A DNA stretch of 34,642 nt, taken from the NCBI GenBank assembly GCA_964552655.1, contig CAZKHG010000039.1, forward strand, positions 1 to 34,642. The letters are read 5' to 3'. A model generated the notes under the pieces. That model saw nothing but the letters and a program-made list of their open reading frames with translations, did not search any database and was not told the DNA's origin. A program made the translations under genes and the position numbers. Positions within the stretch are counted from its first letter, which is position 1, and each line of letters begins with the position of its first letter. Source of the DNA: CAZKHG01 sp964552655. Its GTDB lineage: Bacteria > Bacteroidota > Bacteroidia > Bacteroidales > Tenuifilaceae. Of this stretch, positions 17,644 to 25,530 are shown in pieces.

Positions 17644-18948
17644 ATGTTAAAAAATTATTCATCTATGGATAAGACCATTAATTTTATTATCCTATTCTTA
17701 CTTTCTGTAATTTATTGTCAGTTAATTTCTTGCAAATCAGACAGAAATAAACAAGCCACCCATCATGAAAACACAAATATAAATCTTAGCAATACCAAAA
17801 ATATCCTGGAATACGGCATCCCTGTCGATTCATTCAACGTGGTAAACGGGTTTGTAAAAAGAGATCAAACTCTGGGTAACCTGCTAATAAATTACGGCGT
17901 GAAAATGGAAATTGTTAACCAGTTACCATTGACAACCAAAGATGTTTTTGATATCAGACATTTTAAAGCAGGAAACAGGTATAAGGCTTTTTACACGCTG
18001 GATAGCTTGCCAAAATTAAGGTACCTCATTTATGAAGACACACAGGTTGATTACTATATTTTCGATTTTTCAGACTCCCTGGTGATCAGGAAAGAACAAA
18101 AAAAGGTTGAAGCAATCCGAAAGCTAAGTGAGGCAACCATATCCACCTCGCTTTGGGAAACAATGCAGCAATATAACCTCAACCCCGTTCTGGCACTTGA
18201 TCTCTCTGAAATATTTGCCTGGACTGTTGATTTTTTTGGCCTCTACCCAGGTGATAAATTCAAGGTTTACTATGACGAGCTTTATGTAGATGGAGCACCT
18301 ATTAATATAGGTACTATCTTTGCAGCCCGGTTTGAGCATCGCGGCGAAACCTATTATGCTTTTAGGTTTTCGCAGGATTCAACCCCTAGCTATTGGGATG
18401 AGAAAGGCAACTCGCTCCGCAAATCATTTTTAAAAGCCCCGTTGCGGTTCTCCCGGATTTCATCTCGATTTTCAGGGAATAGGTTCCACCCGGTTCTGAA
18501 AATTTACCGGCCACATACTGGAGTGGATTACGCAGCACCTGTAGGAACCCCGGTTATGTCCATAGGTGATGGTGTAGTAATTGAAAAGGGCTATACCTTT
18601 GCAGCAGGGAATTACCTAAAAATCCGTCATAATAGCGTTTATACAACCGGGTATAATCATTTCTCAAAATTTGGGAAGGGAATTGAGAAAGGGGTAAGGG
18701 TAAGCCAGGGCCAAATAATTGGGTACGTTGGTCAAACCGGGTATGCCACAGGGTCTCACCTCGATCTGCGTTTCTGGATGAACGGCAAACCCGTGGATCC
18801 ATTAAAAATAAAGGCTCCCCCGGTAGAACCCATTAAACCGGAAAACCTGGCAGTTTTTCTGAGTTTTATAAGTGATTCTAAATTTAAACTCGATAGCATT
18901 GCCCCACAACCTGTTTTCCCCGAAAATGCAATTGGAATTATGAATTGA
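17644..18948 (+). CDS. M23 family peptidase-like lipoprotein, 434 aa
   Basis: Envelope lipoprotein with a C-terminal LytM/M23 domain, a family that cleaves peptide cross-links in peptidoglycan. The N-terminus has a hydrophobic stretch ending LISC (Cys30), a lipobox; starting at the second ATG (17665) would put the Cys at 23 and is equally possible. An OapA/LysM-like region follows (about 45-250). The M23 domain (about 270-385) has the first metal motif H291-x3-D295 (RPHTGVDYAAP) and the catalytic-type His339 (YNHFSKF). The usual HxH is HLD (His372, Asp374), so one canonical zinc ligand is replaced by Asp. It may still bind metal, or act as a non-catalytic regulator. It converges with purN and their 3' ends overlap by 11 bases. 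Confidence 0.88.
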   Translation: MLKNYSSMDKTINFIILFLLSVIYCQLISCKSDRNKQATHHENTNINLSNTKNILEYGIPVDSFNVVNGFVKRDQTLGNLLINYGVKMEIVNQLPLTTKDVFDIRHFKAGNRYKAFYTLDSLPKLRYLIYEDTQVDYYIFDFSDSLVIRKEQKKVEAIRKLSEATISTSLWETMQQYNLNPVLALDLSEIFAWTVDFFGLYPGDKFKVYYDELYVDGAPINIGTIFAARFEHRGETYYAFRFSQDSTPSYWDEKGNSLRKSFLKAPLRFSRISSRFSGNRFHPVLKIYRPHTGVDYAAPVGTPVMSIGDGVVIEKGYTFAAGNYLKIRHNSVYTTGYNHFSKFGKGIEKGVRVSQGQIIGYVGQTGYATGSHLDLRFWMNGKPVDPLKIKAPPVEPIKPENLAVFLSFISDSKFKLDSIAPQPVFPENAIGIMN

Positions 18949-19510
18949 TTTTTACGAGTGTGTTATAGATTATTTCGGGGTAGAATTTATATTCCAGCTC
19001 ATGCACTCTATTTGCAAGGCTATCAGGAGTGTCATCAGGGAAAACCGGGCATTTGGCCTGAAAAATTAAATCCCCTTCATCATAATTACTATTTACATAG
19101 TGAATTGTAATACCGCTCTCCTTTTCTCCTGAATCAATTACTGCCCTATGCACTCTGTCACCATACATCCCTTTTCCGCCGAAATCTGGCAGCAAAGCAG
19201 GGTGAATATTTATAATCCTGTTTGTAAACTCTGCAATAATATCTGAAGGAATAAGTTTTAGAAAACCGGCCAGAACAATCAGCTTAATTTTATTTTCTTT
19301 TAAGGAGCTGAGGACAAATCCGCTTTTCAAATCGTTAATGCTAAACAGGACTGATTTTACCCCAAACCTTTTTGCCCGTTCCAACACAAATGCATTAGGG
19401 TTATCAGAATAAATAACAAAGTGACTGGTTATCTTATGGTTATCAAAATAGCTGATGATATTCTCAGCATTTGATCCCGAACCCGATGCAAAAATTGCTA
19501 TATTGCTCAT
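18938..19510 (-). CDS. purN: Phosphoribosylglycinamide formyltransferase (GAR transformylase)
   Basis: Cytoplasmic enzyme of purine synthesis that transfers a formyl group from 10-formyl-tetrahydrofolate to GAR. It has the N-terminal phosphate-binding segment FASGSGSN (7-14), the active-site block INIHPALLPDF with Asn101 and His103, and Asp144 in NYDEGD. These correspond to the catalytic Asn/His/Asp triad of PurN. Length 190 aa is normal. It is transcribed divergently from acpP with a 178-base gap containing one promoter box on each strand. The 3' end overlaps the M23 gene tail by 11 bases. Confidence 0.95.
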   Translation of the reverse strand: MSNIAIFASGSGSNAENIISYFDNHKITSHFVIYSDNPNAFVLERAKRFGVKSVLFSINDLKSGFVLSSLKENKIKLIVLAGFLKLIPSDIIAEFTNRIINIHPALLPDFGGKGMYGDRVHRAVIDSGEKESGITIHYVNSNYDEGDLIFQAKCPVFPDDTPDSLANRVHELEYKFYPEIIYNTLVKINS

Positions 19511-19569
19511 TATCTGTATTTTAATAAAATATATTTAAACGAGTGTTAAAAAATTATATTATACAGCAT

Positions 19570-19577
19570 CAAAAATA
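19570..19577 (-). promoter_or_regulatory. Putative -7 box TATTTTTG for purN
   Basis: The minus strand reads TATTTTTG, a TAnnTTTG match 60 bases upstream of the purN ATG. It faces away from the acpP box at 19591-19598, making a compact divergent promoter pair. Confidence 0.4.
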
Positions 19578-19590
19578 AGAACAAAAAAAT

Positions 19591-19598
19591 TACTTTTG
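19591..19598 (+). promoter_or_regulatory. Putative -7 box TACTTTTG for the acpP-fabF-rnc operon
   Basis: TACTTTTG fits TAnnTTTG and lies 90 bases upstream of acpP, which would give a leader of about 80 bases. A weaker TTTCTTTG at 19643-19650 is an alternative closer to the gene. Confidence 0.4.
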
Positions 19599-19688
19599 CC
19601 CCAGAAAATTTCATTTACCTTTTTTTATTGAATAAATGTTTTTTTCTTTGCACGTTATTTTTAATTTACTAACCAAATTTAAAAAGCT

Positions 19689-19925
19689 ATGTCTGATATT
19701 GCAACCAGAGTAAAAGCTATTATCGTTGACAAACTAGGTGTTGATGAGAATGAGGTAACCCCCGAAGCCAGTTTTACAAACGATTTAGGTGCTGATTCAC
19801 TTGACACCGTAGAGCTTATTATGGAGTTTGAAAAAGAATTCAACCTCTCTATCCCAGACGATGAAGCTGAAAAGATCAGCACAGTTGGTGATGCAATCAA
19901 GTACATCGAAAACCACAACAAGTAA
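19689..19925 (+). CDS. acpP: Acyl carrier protein
   Basis: Small acidic cytoplasmic carrier of growing fatty acyl chains. The phosphopantetheine site is Ser37 in GADSLDTVEL; helix II follows with EFEKEF. Length 78 aa is typical. It is first in a likely operon with fabF (45 bases downstream), its functional partner. Confidence 0.97.
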   Translation: MSDIATRVKAIIVDKLGVDENEVTPEASFTNDLGADSLDTVELIMEFEKEFNLSIPDDEAEKISTVGDAIKYIENHNK

Positions 19926-19970
19926 TTTTTAACCCATTTTCAGGCATTATTAATTTAGCTTACCGGTATT

Positions 19971-21221
19971 ATGGAACTAAAGCGCGTAGTAGTTACAGGA
20001 CTTGGAACAATTAACCCGATTGGTAATAACATTCAGGAGTTTTGGCAAAACCTGGAACTAGGTGTCAGCGGTTCTGAATTGATAACCTCATTCGATACCT
20101 CTAAGTTTAAGACTAAGTTTGCCTGTCAGGTAAAAAACTACGACCCCACGAATTACTTCGACCGGAAAGAGGCACGAAAACTTGATCCTTATGCACAATT
20201 TGCATTGATTGCTGCCGATGAGGCAGTTAAGGATTCAGGCATAAACCTCGAGACTATTGATCATGATAGGGCTGGAGTAATCTGGGCTTCTGGTATAGGT
20301 GGATTACAAACGATGACGGACGAATTGAAAGGCTACTTCGCGGGCGATGGGACTCCGCGATTTAGTCCTTTCTTCATCCCAAAAATGATTGCCGACATTG
20401 CCGCGGGACATATTTCCATGAAATACAACTTCCGTGGTCCCAACTACTCAACTGTTTCTGCATGCGCTTCTTCCACCCATTCAATGATAGATGCCTTTAA
20501 CCTGATTCGTTTAGGCAAAGCTGATGTGATCATTACCGGTGGTGCTGAAGCATCCATAAATGAAGTTGGTCTGGGTGGATTCAGCTCAATGCAGGCTATC
20601 TCTTCCAATAATGACGAGTACAAAACCGCTTCCCGTCCGTTTGACGCAACCCGCGACGGTTTTGTTATGGGCGAAGGTGGTGGAGGAATGATTCTGGAAG
20701 AGCTGGAACACGCCAAAGCCAGAGGTGCAAAGATTTATTGCGAACTTGTTGGCGGAGGGATGACTGCCGATGCATATCATCTCACAGCACCACATCCGGA
20801 AGGACTTGGCGCCCGCAATGTGATGCTTCGCGCACTTGAAGATGCCGGTATGAAACCGGAAGATATCGACTACATTAATGTACATGGTACTGCTACTCCT
20901 CTTGGCGATATTGCTGAACCAAAGGCTATCCTAGGGGTATTCGGTGATTGGTCATACAAGCTGAACATCAGCGCAACCAAATCAATGACCGGACATTTGC
21001 TGGGAGCTGCCGGGGCAGTTGAAGCCATTGCGGCCATTTTTGCAATAGTCAAAGGGGTTATACCACCTACAATTAATTTCAAAACACCTGATCCTGAAAT
21101 TGATAGTAAACTGAACTTTACTTTCAACCAGGCTCAAAAACGTGAGGTAAAGGCTGCCCTTAGCAATACATTTGGGTTTGGTGGTCATAATTCCTCTGTA
21201 ATTTTCAAAAAATATTCGTAA
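19971..21221 (+). CDS. fabF: Beta-ketoacyl-ACP synthase II
   Basis: Condensing enzyme that elongates acyl-ACP with malonyl-ACP in fatty acid synthesis. The thiolase-fold triad is complete: Cys165 in SACASS, His305 in NVHGTATPLGD, and His342 in TGHLLGAAGA, with the conserved Lys337 just before. The FGFGGHN segment near the C-terminus is intact. Length 416 aa is typical of FabF. It sits between acpP and rnc. Confidence 0.97.
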   Translation: MELKRVVVTGLGTINPIGNNIQEFWQNLELGVSGSELITSFDTSKFKTKFACQVKNYDPTNYFDRKEARKLDPYAQFALIAADEAVKDSGINLETIDHDRAGVIWASGIGGLQTMTDELKGYFAGDGTPRFSPFFIPKMIADIAAGHISMKYNFRGPNYSTVSACASSTHSMIDAFNLIRLGKADVIITGGAEASINEVGLGGFSSMQAISSNNDEYKTASRPFDATRDGFVMGEGGGGMILEELEHAKARGAKIYCELVGGGMTADAYHLTAPHPEGLGARNVMLRALEDAGMKPEDIDYINVHGTATPLGDIAEPKAILGVFGDWSYKLNISATKSMTGHLLGAAGAVEAIAAIFAIVKGVIPPTINFKTPDPEIDSKLNFTFNQAQKREVKAALSNTFGFGGHNSSVIFKKYS

Positions 21222-21229
21222 ATCTCTAA

Positions 21230-22030
21230 GTGGTATCTTTCCTGCTTAGGCCAATAAACCGATTTCGAATCCCTAAAGAGGACAAGGAGTTATACCATAA
21301 AATCAGAAAGATTTTTGGATTTTCTCCCCGCAATATCGGTTTGTATAAACTGGCTCTCATCCATAAATCAGCATCGCTTACCCTATCCAAAGGGAAAAAA
21401 GTTAATAACGAACGCCTGGAATATTTGGGTGATGCAGTGCTTGATGCAATTGTTGCCGATTACCTTTTCGATCAGTTCCCAAACCAGAAAGAGGGTTTTC
21501 TAACTAAAATGCGTTCGAAAATAGTCAGCCGCGCCAGCCTCAACCACCTTGCCCTGCAAATGGGTTTAGACCGGATTATTGTATCCCAAAATTCTATTCA
21601 ACCAAGCCAGAAAAACATCTACGGGAACACTTTCGAGGCTATAATTGGCGCAATGTTTCTTGATCGTGGCTATCAGTTTACAAGCGAAAAGGTAATTAAC
21701 ACTATTCTCGAAAAGTATATTGATGTTGATGAACTGCAAACCATTGAGACCGATTATAAGAGCAGAATTATTGAGTGGTCACAGAAAAACAAATCGACCC
21801 TAAGATTCCAATCTAAAGAAGTTCCTGCTGAAAATGGAGGCAGCCCAAATTTTATAGCCACAATTTTTATTGATGAAATATCTGTGGGCGAAGGGTTTGG
21901 TTCCTCAAAAAAAGAAGCTGAACAAAATGCTGCAATGGAAGCATTGGCAAAAACCGATGAGCATTTTTCGCAAATCCCTTCGGAGAAAAACAACCTTTCT
22001 TTTATCCCTGATGAAACATCCGATAACTGA
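21230..22030 (+). CDS. rnc: Ribonuclease III
   Basis: Double-strand-specific endoribonuclease for rRNA and mRNA processing. The signature NERLEYLGDAVLD is at residues 60-72 with the metal-binding Glu64 and Asp68; the second acidic cluster is in NTFEAIIGAMFLD. A double-stranded RNA binding domain fills about residues 160-235 (TDYKSRIIEWSQ start, GSSKKEAEQNAA end). The start is GTG at 21230: an in-frame TAA lies immediately upstream and no nearby ATG exists. Only 8 bases separate it from the fabF stop, so translation is probably coupled. Length 266 aa is a little above average because of an N-terminal extension and a C-terminal tail. Confidence 0.95.
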   Translation: MVSFLLRPINRFRIPKEDKELYHKIRKIFGFSPRNIGLYKLALIHKSASLTLSKGKKVNNERLEYLGDAVLDAIVADYLFDQFPNQKEGFLTKMRSKIVSRASLNHLALQMGLDRIIVSQNSIQPSQKNIYGNTFEAIIGAMFLDRGYQFTSEKVINTILEKYIDVDELQTIETDYKSRIIEWSQKNKSTLRFQSKEVPAENGGSPNFIATIFIDEISVGEGFGSSKKEAEQNAAMEALAKTDEHFSQIPSEKNNLSFIPDETSDN

Positions 22031-22036
22031 TTAAAA

Positions 22037-22459
22037 TTGGAAAAGAAAAAAACCCATAAGCTTTTAGGCAATTTTGAATTGTCCTTTACAATTTATGCCA
22101 TTTCCTGCACCGAAAATCAGATTAAAACTGCCTGGAATATTAATAGGGCTATTGGGATAAACTTACGAGATACCAATTCTCCTATCCCGACATCAAGTCC
22201 TGAGGACTTGTTCCCGGTTTTCTCAGATAAAGAGTCAACAATTAATCTCACTTTCAATCTAATTGCCAATAAAACGCAAAAATCTCTTCTGGTGAAGGAG
22301 CTGCCAAACATTGATTTTCTCCTGGAGATTATTGGAGATCCAGGTAAAAAAGAAAAGGAAGAATACGTTAAAAAACTGAAAAAAATCCAGGGAATTAATG
22401 CTGTTATTGAGGTAAATACAGAAAAAATCAAGCAGAAAACACCTTTCTCCTCCATATAA
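22037..22459 (+). CDS. IPExxxVDY-type protein, 140 aa
   Basis: Small protein of a Bacteroidota family that I recall as adjacent to rnc. It shows the family plan: an opening segment HKLLGNFELSFTIYAISC, a central acidic block with FPVF, and a degenerate name motif, ELPNIDFLLEIIGD, near residues 89-102, followed by a lysine-rich helix. Function of the family is unknown. The start must be TTG at 22037, because an in-frame TGA (the rnc stop) lies three codons upstream and the frame has no ATG. It is six bases after rnc, so it belongs to the same operon, which ends at the terminator just downstream. Assignment to the family is from memory of the pattern. Confidence 0.65.
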   Translation: MEKKKTHKLLGNFELSFTIYAISCTENQIKTAWNINRAIGINLRDTNSPIPTSSPEDLFPVFSDKESTINLTFNLIANKTQKSLLVKELPNIDFLLEIIGDPGKKEKEEYVKKLKKIQGINAVIEVNTEKIKQKTPFSSI

Positions 22460-22460
22460 A

Positions 22461-22492
22461 AAAGAAGCAGGCGGTTATCCGCCTGCTTCTTT
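22461..22492 (+). terminator. Intrinsic terminator of the acpP-fabF-rnc operon
   Basis: A 14-bp perfect stem (arms 22461-22474 and 22479-22492) with loop TTAT, GC-rich at its apex and ending TTCTTT. It begins two bases after the stop codon. On the opposite strand the stem is followed by six T, so it could also stop antisense transcription. Confidence 0.9.
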
Positions 22493-22581
22493 ACCCTAAA
22501 ACTCCAAACCTATGAAAAAGATGAAACGTTAAGTTTCTTCTATTTTTACGGTACAAAGATACCACATCTTAGAGCTAACAG

Positions 22582-22611
22582 GGCTTAACGTCTGTTAAAC
22601 TTTGTTAAGCC
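22582..22611. promoter_or_regulatory. Putative operator upstream of rprX: tandem GTTAA repeats within an inverted repeat
   Basis: Two 10-base direct repeats, TCTGTTAAAC (22591-22600) and TTTGTTAAGC (22601-22610), are one helical turn apart, the spacing usual for OmpR-family regulators. An outer inverted repeat GGCTTAAC / GTTAAGCC (22582-22589, 22604-22611) overlaps them. The site would lie about 40-60 bases upstream of the predicted transcription start. Binding by RprY is inferred only. Confidence 0.4.
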
Positions 22612-22635
22612 TTACACTTAGGCAGATATATAATT

Positions 22636-22643
22636 TAACTTTG
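22636..22643 (+). promoter_or_regulatory. Putative -7 box TAACTTTG for rprX-rprY
   Basis: TAACTTTG matches TAnnTTTG and ends five bases before the rprX ATG, so transcription would begin at or next to the start codon. No -33 TTG is seen at the right spacing, which is compatible with an activator-dependent promoter. Confidence 0.45.
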
Positions 22644-22648
22644 CTGAT

Positions 22649-24250
22649 ATGAGTCGCAAATTAATATGGCTTTTAACAGGCGTTATCTCTGTTGCCACGT
22701 TTGGGTTGATCCTTGTTCAAACCAAGTGGATTCGTATTGCAGTTGATATAAAGGAAGAACAGTTTGTACAAAGCGCAAACCTCGCATTGTCCAAAATTAT
22801 TTCTGAGGTGGACAAGCAGGAAACCATCGTAAAAATTATTGATGAGATTAGCCCATATACAACTTTAAGCAATACCGGCCGGCTTGAGCTCACGTACAAA
22901 ACGAATGTTTTTAACCAAACTAAATCAGGGTACAGAACCCTCCAGCGTAACCAGCGGGTTTTTACCTTAAACCAGCTGGACTCCATTAAACTCCCATCGT
23001 TAAACAGCTTCTCCAACAAGGATTCTATCAGGGTGATTCAAAGAAGTAACCCGCTTCTGAATATCTACCCAAAAAAGGAAACCAAAAAACCTTACTCTGA
23101 TATCAATCTTAACCTTCAAATTGATGATAAACTGCTAAATAAAACGGTGTTTGTTGAGAATATTGTTGACAAGATGATTCGGATTGATATGCCGATTGAG
23201 AAAAGAATACCGCAGGAAGTTCTAGACACAATTATTACCAAAGAGCTACACCGAAAAGGTATTGCAACCCGGTTTGAATACAGGCTTTTCAACGAGCAAG
23301 ATAGCACCATTTACAAAAGCAAAAACTATTATAAACCAGCAAGGGGGCTTATCCTTAAGGATCAGCTATTCCCCAACGATTTTTTTACCCGGAAGTATTA
23401 CCTGAATTTATATTTCCCCAACCAGAAATCTTACATCATTGGTTCACTTGGGCTAATGACTGTTTCCACCACACTTCTTACGCTTATTATAATTTGCTGT
23501 TTCTCCTTAACCATTCTGATCATTTTCAGGCAAAAAAGGTTATCGGAGATAAAGAGTGATTTTGTGAGCAACATTACACACGAGCTCAAAACACCTATTT
23601 CAACCATTTCACTGGCTGCCCAAATGCTTAACGATAAAAGCATTCCTGCCGAGAGAAAAAATTTAAGCTACCTGGGCGGAATTGTGGCAGATGAGAGCAA
23701 AAGGCTGGGATTTCTGGTTGAAAAAGTTTTACAGATGGCCATTTTTGAGAAAACCAAACTCAAGCTGAAACTTAAAGATGTTGATATTCACGAAATAATC
23801 AAAAAGGTAACCTCTGCCTTTGCCATTCAGGTTGACAATATCAACGGAAAACTTGTAATGGATTTAAGCGCAAGCGATACTGTTTGTTTTGCCGACGAAG
23901 TGCACATTACCAACGTGATCAACAACCTGCTAGACAATGCCCTTAAATACCGGAACGGGCACCCGGTAATTGAAATTATCACAAAAAACGCATCAAGAGG
24001 CATTGTTATTGCTGTTAAGGATAATGGCATTGGCATTTCCAAGGATGATCAAAAAAGAATTTTCGATCAGTTTTACCGGGTACCAACAGGTAACATTCAC
24101 AATGTTAAAGGGTTTGGCCTTGGACTAAGCTATGTAAAAAAAATTGCTGAATCGCACGGGGGTAAGATATGGGTTGATAGCTCATTAAACAGTGGCAGCG
24201 AATTCTCAATCTACCTGCCAAAGGCTGGACCTGAGGATAAATATGACTAA
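22649..24250 (+). CDS. rprX: Sensor histidine kinase, RprX-type
   Basis: Inner-membrane sensor kinase of a two-component system. Two transmembrane helices (about residues 5-25 and 266-290) flank a periplasmic domain of about 240 aa with no recognised fold. The cytoplasmic part has the HisKA phospho-acceptor His311 in ITHELKTPIS and an HATPase domain with N box (NNLLDNALKY), DNGIGIS and GFGLGLS. Length 533 aa. It is followed 24 bases downstream by an RprY-like regulator. RprX/RprY are known from Bacteroides fragilis and Porphyromonas gingivalis; the name here rests on the close resemblance of the partner and on gene order. The signal sensed is not evident. Confidence 0.85.
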   Translation: MSRKLIWLLTGVISVATFGLILVQTKWIRIAVDIKEEQFVQSANLALSKIISEVDKQETIVKIIDEISPYTTLSNTGRLELTYKTNVFNQTKSGYRTLQRNQRVFTLNQLDSIKLPSLNSFSNKDSIRVIQRSNPLLNIYPKKETKKPYSDINLNLQIDDKLLNKTVFVENIVDKMIRIDMPIEKRIPQEVLDTIITKELHRKGIATRFEYRLFNEQDSTIYKSKNYYKPARGLILKDQLFPNDFFTRKYYLNLYFPNQKSYIIGSLGLMTVSTTLLTLIIICCFSLTILIIFRQKRLSEIKSDFVSNITHELKTPISTISLAAQMLNDKSIPAERKNLSYLGGIVADESKRLGFLVEKVLQMAIFEKTKLKLKLKDVDIHEIIKKVTSAFAIQVDNINGKLVMDLSASDTVCFADEVHITNVINNLLDNALKYRNGHPVIEIITKNASRGIVIAVKDNGIGISKDDQKRIFDQFYRVPTGNIHNVKGFGLGLSYVKKIAESHGGKIWVDSSLNSGSEFSIYLPKAGPEDKYD

Positions 24251-24274
24251 AATATTAATTTAAAAAATAATGCT

Positions 24275-24967
24275 ATGGAAAAACGAAAAATCAGAATATT
24301 GCTGGCTGAAGATGATGAAAATCTTGGGTTGCTGTTAAAGGAATATCTTCAGGCTAAAGATTACGAAGTGGATCTGTACAAAGATGGGGAAAAAGCCTAC
24401 AAGGGATTCCAAAATAAATACTTCGACATTTGCATACTGGATGTAATGATGCCTATAAAGGATGGATTCAGCCTGGCCCGCGACATCAGGATGTCCGACA
24501 GCAGCATGCCAATCCTGTTTTTAACGGCTAAATCCATGAAGGATGATGTGCTAGAAGGTTTTACTGCCGGTGGCGATGATTATATGACCAAACCATTTAG
24601 CATAGAGGAGCTCCTGATGAGAATTGAAGCAATCCTCAGGCGAACCCGAAAAGACTCGATAGCTCCAGGACAACACATTTTTCAGATTGGCCAATACTCA
24701 TTTGATGCAACCAAACAGCTCCTTCAATTGGGTGATGATGTCCGAAAGTTGACAACTAAGGAAAGTGAACTGTTAAAATACCTTTGTGTAAACCGAAACT
24801 CGGTTTTAGACAGGAATTTTGCACTAAAAACTATCTGGATTGACGACAGCTACTTCAATGCCAGAAGCATGGATGTTTACATCACAAAACTTCGCAAATA
24901 CCTGAAAGATGATCCTACCATTGAGATAATAAATGTGAGAGGAAAGGGGTTTAAACTAATTTCCTAA
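24275..24967 (+). CDS. rprY: OmpR/PhoB-type response regulator, RprY-like
   Basis: DNA-binding response regulator. The receiver domain (about 5-120) has the acidic pair Asp13/Asp14, phospho-acceptor Asp56 (ILDVMMP), Thr84 and Lys106 (TKPFS). A winged-helix domain (about 130-230) ends with the TKLRKYLKDD and VRGKGFKL segments typical of OmpR-type regulators. The opening (RILLAEDDENLGLLLKEYL) closely resembles Bacteroides RprY as I remember it. It is in an operon with the kinase upstream. Length 230 aa is normal. Confidence 0.9.
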   Translation: MEKRKIRILLAEDDENLGLLLKEYLQAKDYEVDLYKDGEKAYKGFQNKYFDICILDVMMPIKDGFSLARDIRMSDSSMPILFLTAKSMKDDVLEGFTAGGDDYMTKPFSIEELLMRIEAILRRTRKDSIAPGQHIFQIGQYSFDATKQLLQLGDDVRKLTTKESELLKYLCVNRNSVLDRNFALKTIWIDDSYFNARSMDVYITKLRKYLKDDPTIEIINVRGKGFKLIS

Positions 24968-25008
24968 AATATCATTTTAAGAAACATACCATTAACCCAT
25001 AAATTCTT

Positions 25009-25016
25009 TATATTTG
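25009..25016 (+). promoter_or_regulatory. Putative -7 box TATATTTG for the siaC-like gene
   Basis: TATATTTG fits TAnnTTTG and is 101 bases upstream of the siaC-like ATG, implying a leader of about 95 bases. The leader shows no obvious stable hairpin. Confidence 0.4.
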
Positions 25017-25117
25017 TCAAAGTTAGATGGTTTAAACCTGAAATGTTTTGTAATTTTAAGAAATTATTGTATTATTAGCATGGTTTCTAAGTTTTAGGTT
25101 AAACTATTCAGATAACA

Positions 25118-25501
25118 ATGGAAAAGATCATATTAAATCCTACAACTGAAACGCCTAAGGTAGTTCTGGATAAGGAGAATGCCCGCATTGAATTATCCGG
25201 GAACTCATTGCCTGAGGATGTTAACTCGTTCTACAAACCCATTTTATACTGGTTTGATGAGTATTCCAATAACCCTAACCCTCGAACTGAAGTGGTTATG
25301 AACTTTGAATACTACAACACATCCTCATCCAAAATGATACTGAAAATCCTGGAAAAATTCAGGGACATCCATCGCAAGGGGTTTGATGTTGAGGTTCAAT
25401 GGCACTATATGGATGACGATGAGGATATGATTGAAGCCGGGGAGGACTACTTTGAACATGTTAAAATTCCGTTTAAGTTTGTGGCGCACCAACGAAAGTA
25501 A
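25118..25501 (+). CDS. siaC: SiaC-family regulatory phosphoprotein (DUF1987), 127 aa
   Basis: Small cytoplasmic adaptor of the DUF1987/SiaC family. In Pseudomonas aeruginosa SiaC is phosphorylated on a threonine by the SiaB kinase, dephosphorylated by the SiaA PP2C phosphatase, and controls the diguanylate cyclase SiaD. Here the segment YYNTSSSKMI places a threonine at residue 68, the position I recall as phosphorylated in P. aeruginosa. The fold is STAS-like (FEYYNTSS strand, then the helix KMILKILEKFRDIH). Length matches the family. No SiaA, SiaB or cyclase gene is in this window; instead the next gene, 29 bases downstream, encodes the repeat/GH16-like protein, suggesting a different partner. 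Confidence 0.85.
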   Translation: MEKIILNPTTETPKVVLDKENARIELSGNSLPEDVNSFYKPILYWFDEYSNNPNPRTEVVMNFEYYNTSSSKMILKILEKFRDIHRKGFDVEVQWHYMDDDEDMIEAGEDYFEHVKIPFKFVAHQRK

Positions 25502-25530
25502 CCACTGTATAAACCGAAATATCCATTTCA

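Noticed and set aside
22515..22535. Tiny frame MKKMKR between the rnc operon terminator and rprX
   Set aside because: Six residues in AT-rich DNA can arise by chance; there is no attenuator structure between it and rprX.
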